64,000 bases of DNA from VXRJ01 sp965246995 (lineage in GTDB: Bacteria; Acidobacteriota; Vicinamibacteria; Vicinamibacterales; UBA8438). Shown piece by piece: positions 16,553-23,878 of this stretch. The stretch lies in NCBI GenBank assembly GCA_965246995.1, contig OZ252008.1:1426001-1490000 (forward strand). The letters run 5' to 3'. How positions within the stretch are numbered: the stretch's first letter is position 1; the number at the start of each line of letters is the position of its first letter. The translations under genes were made by a program, and so were the position numbers. Under the pieces are notes generated by a model. The model saw nothing but the letters and a program-made list of their open reading frames with translations. It ran no database searches and was not told the DNA's origin.

Positions 16553-17797
16553 ATGATGCGCACCACCTGTGCCGCACTCGCGCTTGCCGGCGCGGTACTG
16601 GCCTTCTTCTCGCCCTCGCCGGTGTCGGCCCAGCCTGACCCTCGCCAGATGTCCGGGATCCCGCTCCCTGATCCTCAGTTGCCCCCCGGCACCGTCACCG
16701 TCCGGGTGATTCGCGGCACGCTTGCCAACAACGTCACGGATCATCCGGTGGAGATCCGTGCGGGCGACATCGCCGAGACCGTCCTGACCGATGCCGAGGG
16801 CCGCGCCGAGTTCGTCATGTTGAACGCGGGGGAGATGGTCGTTGCCTCGACCGAACTGGACGGCGAACGGATCGACTCGCAGCCCTTCGCGGCGCCCGGC
16901 GCCGGTGGCGTCCGGTTGATGCTGGTCGGGGCGGGAGACGCCGCGCTTTCCGACGTGCCGCCCGAGCCGGGTGAGGTGAGCTTCGGCGCCGACTCGCGGA
17001 TTGTCGTCGAGCTCGGGGAAGAAACCCTGTCCATCTTCTACCTGCTGGATATCTTCAATCAGCGCCTGGTCCCGGTCGAACCGGAAATGCCGGTCGCCTT
17101 GACGCTCCCGTTCGGCGCGCAGGGAGCGACGGTGCTGCGGGAATCGGCCGCGTCGACCCGCGTGGACGGCCCGAGCGTGACGATCGACGGACCGTTCCCA
17201 CCCGGCCTGACGCCGCTCCGCGTCGCTTACGTACTCTCGTACACCGGCGGGACTGCCGCGGTCTCGCAGACGCTTCCGGCCAACCTGGACGGCTTGTTGA
17301 TGGTGGTGCAGAAACGCGGCGCGATGGATCTCGCGTCGGATCAGATCGCCCGCCGGGTCGACATGTCGCCGGAAGGGACCGACGAGACGTTCATCTATGC
17401 GGCCGGACCCCCGGTGGCGGGGGGAACACCTGTCGTGTTCGAGATCTCCGGCCTGCCGCATCACAGCCAGACGCCCGGCTTCCTCACGGTCGCGGTCGCG
17501 CTGGCCATCCTCGGCTTCGGGGCTTGGGGCGCCGCGACACCCGCCGCAGCGGAAGGGGCTGACCGGCGGCGCCGGCTGGAACAGCGGCGCGAGAAGCGGT
17601 TCCGAGAGCTCGTCACGCTGGAGCAGCAGCACCGGAGCGGGAAAGTGGGGCCGACCCGCTACCAGAACCGCCGGGTAGAGCTGCTCGCCGACCTCGAGCG
17701 GATCTACGCCGACCTGGACGACGCCCTCACTCCTTCGACATGGCCACACCCAACGTTGCCGGCGGCGGGCCGGGCGCGTTCGACTTCGACCGCCTGA
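16553..17797 (+). CDS. Exported membrane-anchored protein of the ccm operon (unknown function)
   Basis: The 414-residue product has a signal peptide (TTCAALALAGAVLAFF, cleavage near VSAQ), a periplasmic beta-rich part with a carboxypeptidase-regulatory-like or transthyretin-type N-terminal segment (VTVRVIRGTLANNVTDHPVE), one C-terminal membrane helix (FLTVAVALAILGFGAWG), and a charged helical tail (RREKRFRELVTLEQQH, LLADLERIYADLDD). The tail resembles the helical part of the preceding CcmI-like protein. The start ATG is 2 bp after the upstream stop. The last 58 bp overlap ccmA in another frame. I infer an accessory role in cytochrome c assembly from operon position only. Confidence 0.7.
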   Translation: MMRTTCAALALAGAVLAFFSPSPVSAQPDPRQMSGIPLPDPQLPPGTVTVRVIRGTLANNVTDHPVEIRAGDIAETVLTDAEGRAEFVMLNAGEMVVASTELDGERIDSQPFAAPGAGGVRLMLVGAGDAALSDVPPEPGEVSFGADSRIVVELGEETLSIFYLLDIFNQRLVPVEPEMPVALTLPFGAQGATVLRESAASTRVDGPSVTIDGPFPPGLTPLRVAYVLSYTGGTAAVSQTLPANLDGLLMVVQKRGAMDLASDQIARRVDMSPEGTDETFIYAAGPPVAGGTPVVFEISGLPHHSQTPGFLTVAVALAILGFGAWGAATPAAAEGADRRRRLEQRREKRFRELVTLEQQHRSGKVGPTRYQNRRVELLADLERIYADLDDALTPSTWPHPTLPAAGRARSTSTA

Positions 17798-18540
17798 CCC
17801 TCGACCGCGTCTCGCGCCACTATGGCCGGCGCCGAGCGCTCTGGCAGGTGTCGCTCGAGGTGGAGGCGGGTGGTGTGGTCGGTCTGCTCGGACCGAATGG
17901 CGCCGGAAAATCGACACTGCTCTGCCTCCTCGCGACACTGATCGCGCCGTCGTCCGGCACGGTCCGCTACGGCGACCGGACGGCGCGAGAGCTGGGGGGT
18001 GCCCTGCGCCGCCGGATCGGGTATCTGTCCCACGACCTGCAGCTCTATCCCGAACTGACCGCACGGGAGAATCTCGAGTTCTTCGCCCGGTTGTACGGCA
18101 ACGCGGCACCTTCCACGCGGGTTGCCGAGGCCCTGGCCGCAGCCCGTCTCGAGGACCGCGCGGACGAACCGGTGCAACGTTTTTCGCGCGGCATGCGCCA
18201 GCGTCTCGCGCTGGAGCGCACGCTGCTGCATGGTCCGCGCCTCGTGCTTCTGGACGAACCGTTCACCGGTCTGGACGAGCGCTCGGCCCTCGATCTGGCG
18301 GCGCGACTGCAGGCGCTTGGGGACGGCGGGCAGATCGTCCTGCTCGCGACGCATGACCTCGACGTGGTGGAAGACGTGATCGACCGGGCGTTTGTCCTGC
18401 AGCGTGGCCGCGCGATGCCGATCCTTCGTACCGGGCAGACTCTCCGCGACCGGTACCGCGCCGCGTTGGCAGCGGGCGCTGTGGCGGGCGCGGGAACCGC
18501 TCCAGGTGGCGGCGCCACGACGAGGATGGGAAGTGGCTGA
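17740..18540 (+). CDS. ccmA: Heme exporter ABC ATPase CcmA
   Basis: The 266-residue product is an ABC-type ATPase: Walker A GPNGAGKST at residues 51-59, Q-loop region HDLQLYPELTARENL, signature FSRGMRQRLALERTL, Walker B LVLLDEPFTGLDE and switch His in LATHDLD. Together with CcmB and CcmC it drives release of holo-CcmE from the CcmCDE complex, the known role of CcmA in System I. The start lies within the preceding gene and the stop overlaps ccmB by 8 bp. The C-terminal 35 residues (Ala/Gly-rich) extend beyond the usual domain. Confidence 0.93.
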   Translation: MATPNVAGGGPGAFDFDRLTLDRVSRHYGRRRALWQVSLEVEAGGVVGLLGPNGAGKSTLLCLLATLIAPSSGTVRYGDRTARELGGALRRRIGYLSHDLQLYPELTARENLEFFARLYGNAAPSTRVAEALAAARLEDRADEPVQRFSRGMRQRLALERTLLHGPRLVLLDEPFTGLDERSALDLAARLQALGDGGQIVLLATHDLDVVEDVIDRAFVLQRGRAMPILRTGQTLRDRYRAALAAGAVAGAGTAPGGGATTRMGSG

Positions 18541-19216
18541 TTTCTTCCGGATCGCCTGGCTCGTGATGCGGAAAGACATGCGCATCGAATCGCGCAGCCG
18601 CGAAATGCTCTACACGACCACCTTCTTCGCCACGTCGTGCGTGCTTGTCTTCTCTTTCGCGTTCGTCCGGAGCGGGCGCCCGGTCGAGGGCGCCGAGGCA
18701 GGGATCGTCTGGGTGGCGCTTGCCTATGCCGGGCAGCTTGCGTTGGGACGGGCGTTCGAGCGCGAACTGCAGCATGACGCGCTGCGCGGCCTGCTGCTGG
18801 CCCCGGTCGAGCGGTCCGCCATCTTCGTCGGGAAGCTGTTCGGCATCCTCCTCCTCATGGCCGCGGTCGAAGCCGTGGTGGTCTTCTTCGTCGCCCTCTT
18901 CTTCGACGCGTCGCTCTTCGCGCACCCCTTTCTCATGGTCGGCCTGCTCGCGGCGGGCACACTCGGCTTCGCGGCGGTCGGCGCCCTGTTCGCGGCGATG
19001 CTCACGCGGACCGAGAGCCGCGCAGTCCTGTTGCCGGTGCTGCTCTACCCGATCACGGTGCCGGTGCTGATAGCAGGCGTCAACGGGACGCTGTCACTGG
19101 TGCAGGCAGACCCGAACCTCGATCTCGCCCGCTTCTGGCTGGCGCTGATCTGCTTCTTCGATGCGGTGTTCCTGACGCTGGCGTTATGGACATTTGAACC
19201 GCTCATGACAGAATGA
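18533..19216 (+). CDS. ccmB: Heme exporter permease CcmB
   Basis: The 227-residue product has about six membrane helices and family phrases VMRKDMRIESRSREML, FERELQHDALRGLLLAPVERSAIFVGK and VLLPVLLYPITVPVLIAGVNGT. CcmB is the membrane partner of CcmA. I chose the GTG at 18533 because the first residues ADFFRIAWLVMRKD match the family N-terminus and the codon overlaps the ccmA stop; earlier in-frame codons lie within ccmA and do not resemble CcmB. The stop overlaps the ccmC start (ATGA). Confidence 0.92.
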   Translation: MADFFRIAWLVMRKDMRIESRSREMLYTTTFFATSCVLVFSFAFVRSGRPVEGAEAGIVWVALAYAGQLALGRAFERELQHDALRGLLLAPVERSAIFVGKLFGILLLMAAVEAVVVFFVALFFDASLFAHPFLMVGLLAAGTLGFAAVGALFAAMLTRTESRAVLLPVLLYPITVPVLIAGVNGTLSLVQADPNLDLARFWLALICFFDAVFLTLALWTFEPLMTE

Positions 19217-19887
19217 GCCCGATGCAGGGACGCTGGCCGACCATCTGGCTCGTCGTTGCGGCGGTGATGTTCGCGACCGCACCGATCCTGATCGCCAATG
19301 CGCCGAACGAGGCGACGATGGGGCTGGTGGCGAAGATCTTCTACATCCATGTTCCCGCCTGGTTCGTGATGTTTCTCGCCATCTTCATCTGCGGGATCGC
19401 GAGCGGGATCTACCTGTTCCGCGAGCGGGCGGCGGCCGACCGTCTCGCGGTGTCGGCCGCGGAGCTGGTGGTGTTGTTCGGCGCGATGGGGCTTATAACC
19501 GGTCCGCTCTGGGGTCGCGTCTCGTGGGGCGTCTGGTGGCAGTGGGACGTCCGGCTGACGCTGGCGCTGATCCTGGAGATGATCTTCCTTGCCTATCTGC
19601 TGCTCCGGCAGTACGGCGGACCGGGATCGGAAAAGCTGGCGGCGGGACTCGCGCTATTCGGCGTCTTCAACGTGCCGTTCGTCTATATCTCGGTGAATGT
19701 CTGGCGGACGATCCATCCGGAGACGTCGGTGGTGCCGACATTGCCCGCGGACATGGGGCTGCCGTTCTGGTGGTGTGTTGTTGCCTACATGGCGCTGTTT
19801 CTGGCGATGCTGAGTGCGCGGCGGCGGTTGGAAGATCAGCGCGCGGCGCTCGACGAACTGCGCCTTGCCTACGACGAGGACGTATGA
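19213..19887 (+). CDS. ccmC: Heme delivery protein CcmC
   Basis: The 224-residue product has six membrane helices, the WWD segment WGVWWQWDVRLT and the two heme-ligand His regions FYIHVPAWF and VWRTIHPETSV. CcmC loads heme onto CcmE in the CcmCDE complex. The start overlaps the ccmB stop by 4 bp and the stop overlaps the following ccmD-like start by 4 bp, so these genes are translationally coupled. All family hallmarks are intact, which suggests a working system despite the CcmE variant. Confidence 0.95.
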   Translation: MSPMQGRWPTIWLVVAAVMFATAPILIANAPNEATMGLVAKIFYIHVPAWFVMFLAIFICGIASGIYLFRERAAADRLAVSAAELVVLFGAMGLITGPLWGRVSWGVWWQWDVRLTLALILEMIFLAYLLLRQYGGPGSEKLAAGLALFGVFNVPFVYISVNVWRTIHPETSVVPTLPADMGLPFWWCVVAYMALFLAMLSARRRLEDQRAALDELRLAYDEDV

Positions 19888-20168
19888 CGACAAGACGCGC
19901 CTTCCTGTTGATTGCGGCGGTGGTTCTGCTGGCTGTCCCGGCTGGGGCAGCGCAACCGGAGCAGGTAGGCGAGTTCGTGCCGATCGACGAGTTGCCGGAA
20001 GAGGATCGCCTTCCTGCGGCGCCGTTCCTGATCGCCGCGTACTCCGTCGTCTGGCTGTTGGCATTCGGCTATTTCTGGCGGTTGTCGCAGCGCCTTGGCA
20101 GTGTCGAACAGGATATTCAGGACCTGCAGCGACGCCCTGGCCCCGGCGATGGAGGAGGTCCGGGCTGA
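19884..20168 (+). CDS. ccmD: CcmD-like membrane protein with a signal peptide
   Basis: The 94-residue product has an N-terminal signal peptide (AFLLIAAVVLLAVPAGA), a short acidic periplasmic segment (IDELPEEDRLP), one membrane helix (FLIAAYSVVWLLAFGYFW) and a helical charged tail (SVEQDIQDLQRR). Classical CcmD is a smaller single-helix protein that stabilises CcmC-CcmE; the helix plus tail match that design, while the signal peptide is an addition. It follows ccmC with a 4-bp overlap. The assignment rests on position and topology, since CcmD sequences are poorly conserved. Confidence 0.75.
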   Translation: MTTRRAFLLIAAVVLLAVPAGAAQPEQVGEFVPIDELPEEDRLPAAPFLIAAYSVVWLLAFGYFWRLSQRLGSVEQDIQDLQRRPGPGDGGGPG

Positions 20169-20335
20169 TGTTCGACGTGACTGCCGGCCACTTCATCTTC
20201 ATTCCGGCGGTGCTCCTGTTCGGCCTTGTGATCGGCTGGATCCTCGGATCGCGGGCCGCCGCCGATGCCTATGCGGCGGAGTTGCGCCGCCGCGAGGAGC
20301 GCGCGGCTCGTAAGGCGCGGGTCGGCGCGGCGTGA
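20168..20335 (+). CDS. Small 55-residue membrane protein at the end of the ccm operon
   Basis: The product starts MFDVTAGHFIFIPAVLLFGL and has a single helix ending at GWILGSR, followed by a strongly basic and acidic helical tail (AAELRRREERAARKARVG). The start ATG shares its A with the preceding stop (TGATG), so it is coupled to the ccmD-like gene. I do not recognise a family. The design, one helix plus a charged cytoplasmic coil, resembles a CcmD-type accessory subunit, which would give the operon two such proteins. That it is translated is inferred from the stop-start overlap and clean start context. Confidence 0.6.
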   Translation: MFDVTAGHFIFIPAVLLFGLVIGWILGSRAAADAYAAELRRREERAARKARVGAA

Positions 20336-20339
20336 CGCC

Positions 20340-20840
20340 TTGCGGACGGACAAGATCTTTCTGATCGGCTTCATGGCGGCGGGGAAGTCGACCGTCGCCG
20401 ATGCGCTGGCCCGGCGGCTCGACTGGCGCGCCGAGGATATCGACAGCCTGATTGAAGCGCGTGAGCGCTCCACGGTAGCGGACATCTTCGCGACCCATGG
20501 CGAAGCGCACTTCCGGCACGTCGAGCGGTTGGTGCTCGCCGACCTCCTGCCACTCCGCCACACCATCGTCGCCACCGGCGGCGGCACCTTCGCCGACCCG
20601 GAGAACCGGCGGCGGATCAATGCGGACGGCGCGTCGGTTTGGCTCGACGTGACGTTCGAAACCGTGGTCGGCCGGCTTCCCGCCGATGGCCGCCGGCCGC
20701 TGGCCGTCCAACGCGCGACGATGGAGGCGCTCTACCGCACGCGCCAGGCCGCCTACCGCCAGGCCCACCTCCGCCTCGACGCCAACCGTGCCCGGACCGG
20801 CGAGCTGGTCGAGCGCATCCTCGACTGGCTCGAGGCGTGA
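20340..20840 (+). CDS. aroK: Shikimate kinase
   Basis: The 166-residue product has the P-loop GFMAAGKST, the shikimate-binding ED-IDSLIE region, the motif GEAHFRHVE and the Walker B-like VATGGGTFADPENR. It phosphorylates shikimate at the 3-hydroxyl, the fifth step of chorismate synthesis; the product of the convergent gene (AroA) acts next. The TTG at 20340 is chosen because the protein then starts MRTDKIFLIGFMAAGKS, matching the family; an ATG at 20265 would add 25 Arg-rich residues that overlap the small membrane gene. The gap to the preceding gene is 4 bp, so it may be read with the ccm operon. Confidence 0.92.
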   Translation: MRTDKIFLIGFMAAGKSTVADALARRLDWRAEDIDSLIEARERSTVADIFATHGEAHFRHVERLVLADLLPLRHTIVATGGGTFADPENRRRINADGASVWLDVTFETVVGRLPADGRRPLAVQRATMEALYRTRQAAYRQAHLRLDANRARTGELVERILDWLEA

Positions 20841-20848
20841 ACCGCCCA

Positions 20849-21010
20849 AGCAGCCCGTGGTGAAACCCCTGCTGCATTCAACCGGCGATGCATCTCGCCT
20901 GAACGGCGTTGCTCCTCGGTTGCATATGGCCAATATGCTCCCTCGTCGCGCCTTGTCAGGCGCGCGCCTCGCCGGTCTCGGTGCGACGCGGGGTTTCATC
21001 ACGGACTGCT
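20849..21010. repeat. REPIN-like foldback element between aroK and aroA
   Basis: Two 21-nt arms (20849-20869 and 20990-21010) are inverted copies; as RNA they pair at 20 of 21 positions counting one G-U, with one C-A mismatch. Between them lie three local hairpins: GGCGA/TCGCC (20884-20888 with 20895-20899, extended by TTCA/TGAA), GCATAT/ATATGC (20922-20927 with 20933-20938) and CGCGCC/GGCGCG (20947-20952 with 20959-20964). The whole can fold as a long stem closing a three-armed multiloop. It fills the gap between the convergent genes; its right end includes two bases of the aroA stop codon. A third copy of the arm sequence lies at 24591. A bidirectional terminator or mobile repeat is possible. 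Confidence 0.7.
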
Positions 21011-22322
21011 ACTGGCGGAGTCCATCCAGCGTGCCAAAGAAGCCGGGGTATGACACGTCAACCACTTCGGCGCCGCTGATAGTTGACGGTCCACGGCAGG
21101 CGAGAGCGGCAACCGTGAACGCCATGGCCAGACGGTGATCGCCGGCGGCATCTGCCCTGCCGCCGGCCGGTCGGCCTGCGCTCTCGGCATGGAAGCCGTC
21201 GGGCTGTTCTTCTACCCGGACGCCAAGCCCGCGGAGACCGGTGGCAAACGCGGCGATCCGGTCGCTCTCCTTGTGGCGAAGCTCCTCGGCCCCGCTCACT
21301 GTCACCGGGACTCCATGCGCGGCGAGCGCGCCGATCACCGGCAACTCGTCGATCAACCCCGGCACGTCGGCCGGACCGATAGCGATGGCGCGCAGCGTCC
21401 CGCCTCGCACCGTCACGTCTCCCACCGGTTCGCCCGCTTCGTCGCCCGCTGCACGGATCTCGACATTGGCGCCGGCGTCACGCAACCGCTCCAGGAACGC
21501 GATCCGCGTCGGATTCAGACCGAGGCCCTCTATCGTCAGCTCCGACCCGGGCATTGCTGCCGCCGCGGTTACCCAGAACGCCGCGGCCGAGGGATCGCCC
21601 GGCACCGCAACGTCTGCCGCGTGCAGTTGCGCGCCACCGGTGACCGCAATCGCGTTGTCTTCGCGCACCACCTGAACCCCAAACGCCGCGAGCGCCCGCT
21701 CGGTGTGATCGCGCGTCGGCGCCGGTTCGCGCACCCGCGTCGTCCCGTGCGCCTGCAGCCCGGCCAGCAACACCGCGCTCTTCACCTGCGCGCTGGCGAC
21801 CGGTAACTGGTAGTCGATTCCGGCAAGTCCTCCGCCGGTAATCGTCAGCGGTGGCCGGGCGCCCTCTGACGACCGGATCCGGGCCCCCATTGCGGTCAGC
21901 GGCTCGACAATGCGACCCATCGGCCGCCGGTTGAGCGAGGCGTCGCCGACGAGCGTGGAAACGAACGCCCGTCCTGCGAGGATGCCGGCCAGCAGGCGCA
22001 TCGTCGTGCCGGAGTTCCCCGCGTTCAGCGGCGCCTGTGGCGGTTGCAACGCATCGAGGCCGCGGCCCGTCACCGCCACCGTCAAGCGATCACCCTGACC
22101 CTCGGGTGTTGCCGTAATCGGCACAGCCAGGTCGCGCAGGCAGGCAAGGGTAGATCGACAGTCGGCGCCGGTGGAGTACCCGGTGATGGTGGAAGTCCCC
22201 GTGGCAAGCGCGGCGAGCAGGGCGTAGCGGTGCGAGATCGACTTGTCGCCGGGTACCCGCAGCCGCCCGCGCAGCCGTACCGCCGGCGCCACGAGTGCCG
22301 CGGCCGGCTCAGCGGCGAGCAT
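21009..22322 (-). CDS. aroA: 3-phosphoshikimate 1-carboxyvinyltransferase (EPSP synthase)
   Basis: The 437-residue product has the family hallmarks: VPGDKSISHRYALLAALATG, LNAGNSGTTMRLLAGILAG, GDASLNRRPMGRIVEPL, PVASAQVKSAVLLAGLQA, and GLIDELPVIGALAA with RHKESDRIAA near the C-terminus. It transfers enolpyruvate from PEP to shikimate 3-phosphate, the step after AroK. The gene is convergent with aroK, and the foldback repeat between them touches its TAG stop. A TAACAT hexamer lies 7 nt before the ATG on this strand, suggesting its own leaderless promoter. Full length, no oddity in the protein. Confidence 0.96.
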   Translation of the reverse strand: MLAAEPAAALVAPAVRLRGRLRVPGDKSISHRYALLAALATGTSTITGYSTGADCRSTLACLRDLAVPITATPEGQGDRLTVAVTGRGLDALQPPQAPLNAGNSGTTMRLLAGILAGRAFVSTLVGDASLNRRPMGRIVEPLTAMGARIRSSEGARPPLTITGGGLAGIDYQLPVASAQVKSAVLLAGLQAHGTTRVREPAPTRDHTERALAAFGVQVVREDNAIAVTGGAQLHAADVAVPGDPSAAAFWVTAAAAMPGSELTIEGLGLNPTRIAFLERLRDAGANVEIRAAGDEAGEPVGDVTVRGGTLRAIAIGPADVPGLIDELPVIGALAAHGVPVTVSGAEELRHKESDRIAAFATGLRGLGVRVEEQPDGFHAESAGRPAGGRADAAGDHRLAMAFTVAALACRGPSTISGAEVVDVSYPGFFGTLDGLRQ

Positions 22323-22399
22323 CGCCCGGATGTTACCGGATCGTGCCTTGCCTCGCCTCGCGGGGCGCGGTATCGTACGGTAATCGCCGGACGACGCGC

Positions 22400-22843
22400 A
22401 TGCCTCACCACGGCGTCCATATCCGTCTTGAGTTCTCGGCGCATGCCGATGTGCTCGACCTGATCCACCTGATGGCCGACCACCTGAGCCGCGCTGGCGG
22501 CCTCGACGAGGAATCGACGCACTGGGTCGGCGTCGCGGTCCGTGAGGGCGTCGTGAATGCGATCCGGCATGGTTGCAGCGGTGACTCCACGAAGCGGATT
22601 ACGGTGGAGTTGGGCCTCGAGCCGTCGGAGCAGCCGGACGAGCTGGTCGTGCACGTCATCGATCCGGGTGAGGGGTTCGATGTGGACGATCTCGCGGATC
22701 CCCTGGCGAAAGAGAATCTGCTGAAGCCCAGCGGCCGCGGCGTCTTCTTCATGCGCCGCCTGATGGACGACGTCACGTTGCGCCGCCTGCCCGAGGGGGG
22801 AATGGAAGTGCGCATGGTGAAGCGACTGGGTTCGAGCGGATGA
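22400..22843 (+). CDS. RsbW-like anti-sigma or GHKL ATPase
   Basis: The 147-residue product is a single GHKL ATPase domain: N-box VAVREGVVNAIRHG with the metal-binding Asn, G1 box VIDPGEGFD, and lid/G2 region GRGVFFMRRLMDDV. This is the RsbW/SpoIIAB serine-kinase type that phosphorylates an anti-anti-sigma factor and binds a sigma factor. No anti-anti-sigma (STAS) or sigma gene is in the window, so the partner is elsewhere. The ATG at 22400 begins MPHHGVHIRLEF; upstream in-frame codons overlap the divergent aroA region and look unrelated. The stop overlaps the next start by 4 bp (ATGA). Confidence 0.85.
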   Translation: MPHHGVHIRLEFSAHADVLDLIHLMADHLSRAGGLDEESTHWVGVAVREGVVNAIRHGCSGDSTKRITVELGLEPSEQPDELVVHVIDPGEGFDVDDLADPLAKENLLKPSGRGVFFMRRLMDDVTLRRLPEGGMEVRMVKRLGSSG

Positions 22844-23667
22844 CCGCGCCTGCGATTGATCCACTCTGGATCGCGACCGCGGCGGAAGCCGTGCTGCATG
22901 CCGGCGCCATGCAGCGCGAACGGTTCGGCACCGATCTTGCCGTCGACAAGAAGGGCGTGATCGATCTCGTCACACAGGTCGACGTCGACATCGAGCGGTG
23001 GTTCCGCGCGATGATCGGCGAGCGTTTCCCGCGCCATCGCATCCTGGCCGAAGAGTTGGCGAACGAAGCGGACCCATCCCCCGCAGTGGGGGAGACCGAC
23101 TATTGCTGGGTGTTTGATCCGATCGACGGGACGATCAACTACACGCACGGTTTGCCGATCTTCTGCGCGTCGCTGGCGCTTGAGATCGACGGCGTGCCGT
23201 CCGTGGGAGCGATCTACGACCCGATGCGCGAAGAGCTGTTTACCGCCGAGCTCGGCGGAGGCGCGCGCCTCAACGGCACGCCGCTCCGCGTTTCCGAGAC
23301 CGACACGATGGTCGATGCCATGCTGTGCACCGGTTTTCCGTACGACGTGCATGAGACGGTCGACGACGTGGTGGCGCTGTTCGGCGCGTTCATCGCCGAA
23401 TCACGGGCAATCCGCCGGCTTGGTTCCGCCGCCATCGATCTCTGCTACGTTGCCGCCGGCCGTTTCGACGGTTTCTGGGAGGAACGGCTCCATCCCTGGG
23501 ATATCGCCGCCGGCGCGCTCCTGGTGACCGAGGCGGGCGGGACGGTGAGCGGCCTGGCGGGCGAGCCGTTCGTCTCACGCAACGGATCGATCATTGCTTC
23601 GAACGGCCGCATCCACGAGGCGATGCTCGAGACGATCCGCCGCCGTTCCCTGCAGCGGACACCCTGA
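22840..23667 (+). CDS. suhB: Inositol monophosphatase family phosphatase
   Basis: The 275-residue product has all metal-binding blocks of the Li-sensitive phosphatases: HRILAEELAN (Glu), VFDPIDGTINYTHG (motif A) and HPWDIAAGALLVTEAGG (motif B). Family members dephosphorylate inositol 1-phosphate, and in some bacteria SuhB also works in ribosomal RNA transcription. Its start overlaps the RsbW-like stop by 4 bp. A perfect hairpin 14 bp after the stop probably ends the transcript. Catalytic residues are intact; the physiological substrate is unknown. Confidence 0.92.
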   Translation: MTAPAIDPLWIATAAEAVLHAGAMQRERFGTDLAVDKKGVIDLVTQVDVDIERWFRAMIGERFPRHRILAEELANEADPSPAVGETDYCWVFDPIDGTINYTHGLPIFCASLALEIDGVPSVGAIYDPMREELFTAELGGGARLNGTPLRVSETDTMVDAMLCTGFPYDVHETVDDVVALFGAFIAESRAIRRLGSAAIDLCYVAAGRFDGFWEERLHPWDIAAGALLVTEAGGTVSGLAGEPFVSRNGSIIASNGRIHEAMLETIRRRSLQRTP

Positions 23668-23681
23668 CTCCCGCGCAAGAC

Positions 23682-23707
23682 AGTCAGACGGCGGGATATG
23701 TCTGACT
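23682..23707 (+). terminator. Hairpin downstream of suhB
   Basis: AGTCAGAC (23682-23689) and GTCTGACT (23700-23707) form a perfect 8-bp stem with a 10-nt loop. It begins 14 bp after the suhB stop and is followed directly by an AT-rich tract. The position fits an intrinsic terminator, although the following tract is mixed A and T and not a pure T run. Confidence 0.55.
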
Positions 23708-23800
23708 CATATTAAATATATACGTAGTTTATTTACTACATGCGCGCAGAAGCGCACCTGTGATTAATAACTATATATTTAACATTAATATGTATACGTG
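23708..23800. other. AT-rich intergenic island with nested inverted repeats
   Basis: This non-coding stretch is far richer in A and T than anything else in the window. CATATTAAATATATA (23708-23722) is mirrored by TATATATTTA (23772-23781) and TTAATATG (23785-23792), with six bases inserted in the right arm. Inside lie GTAGT/ACTAC (23724-23728 with 23735-23739) and TGCGC/GCGCA (23741-23745 with 23752-23756). It sits between the suhB hairpin and the barrel-protein gene. It could be a strong promoter region, a binding site for a nucleoid protein, or a small inserted element. I find no gene in it. Confidence 0.6.
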
Positions 23801-23878
23801 GTTGGACCAGACCAGGAAGTTGGCATCGATCCTGCACTGACAAGGGTCCAGAAACGGCCGGATGGCCGGGAGGACCCC

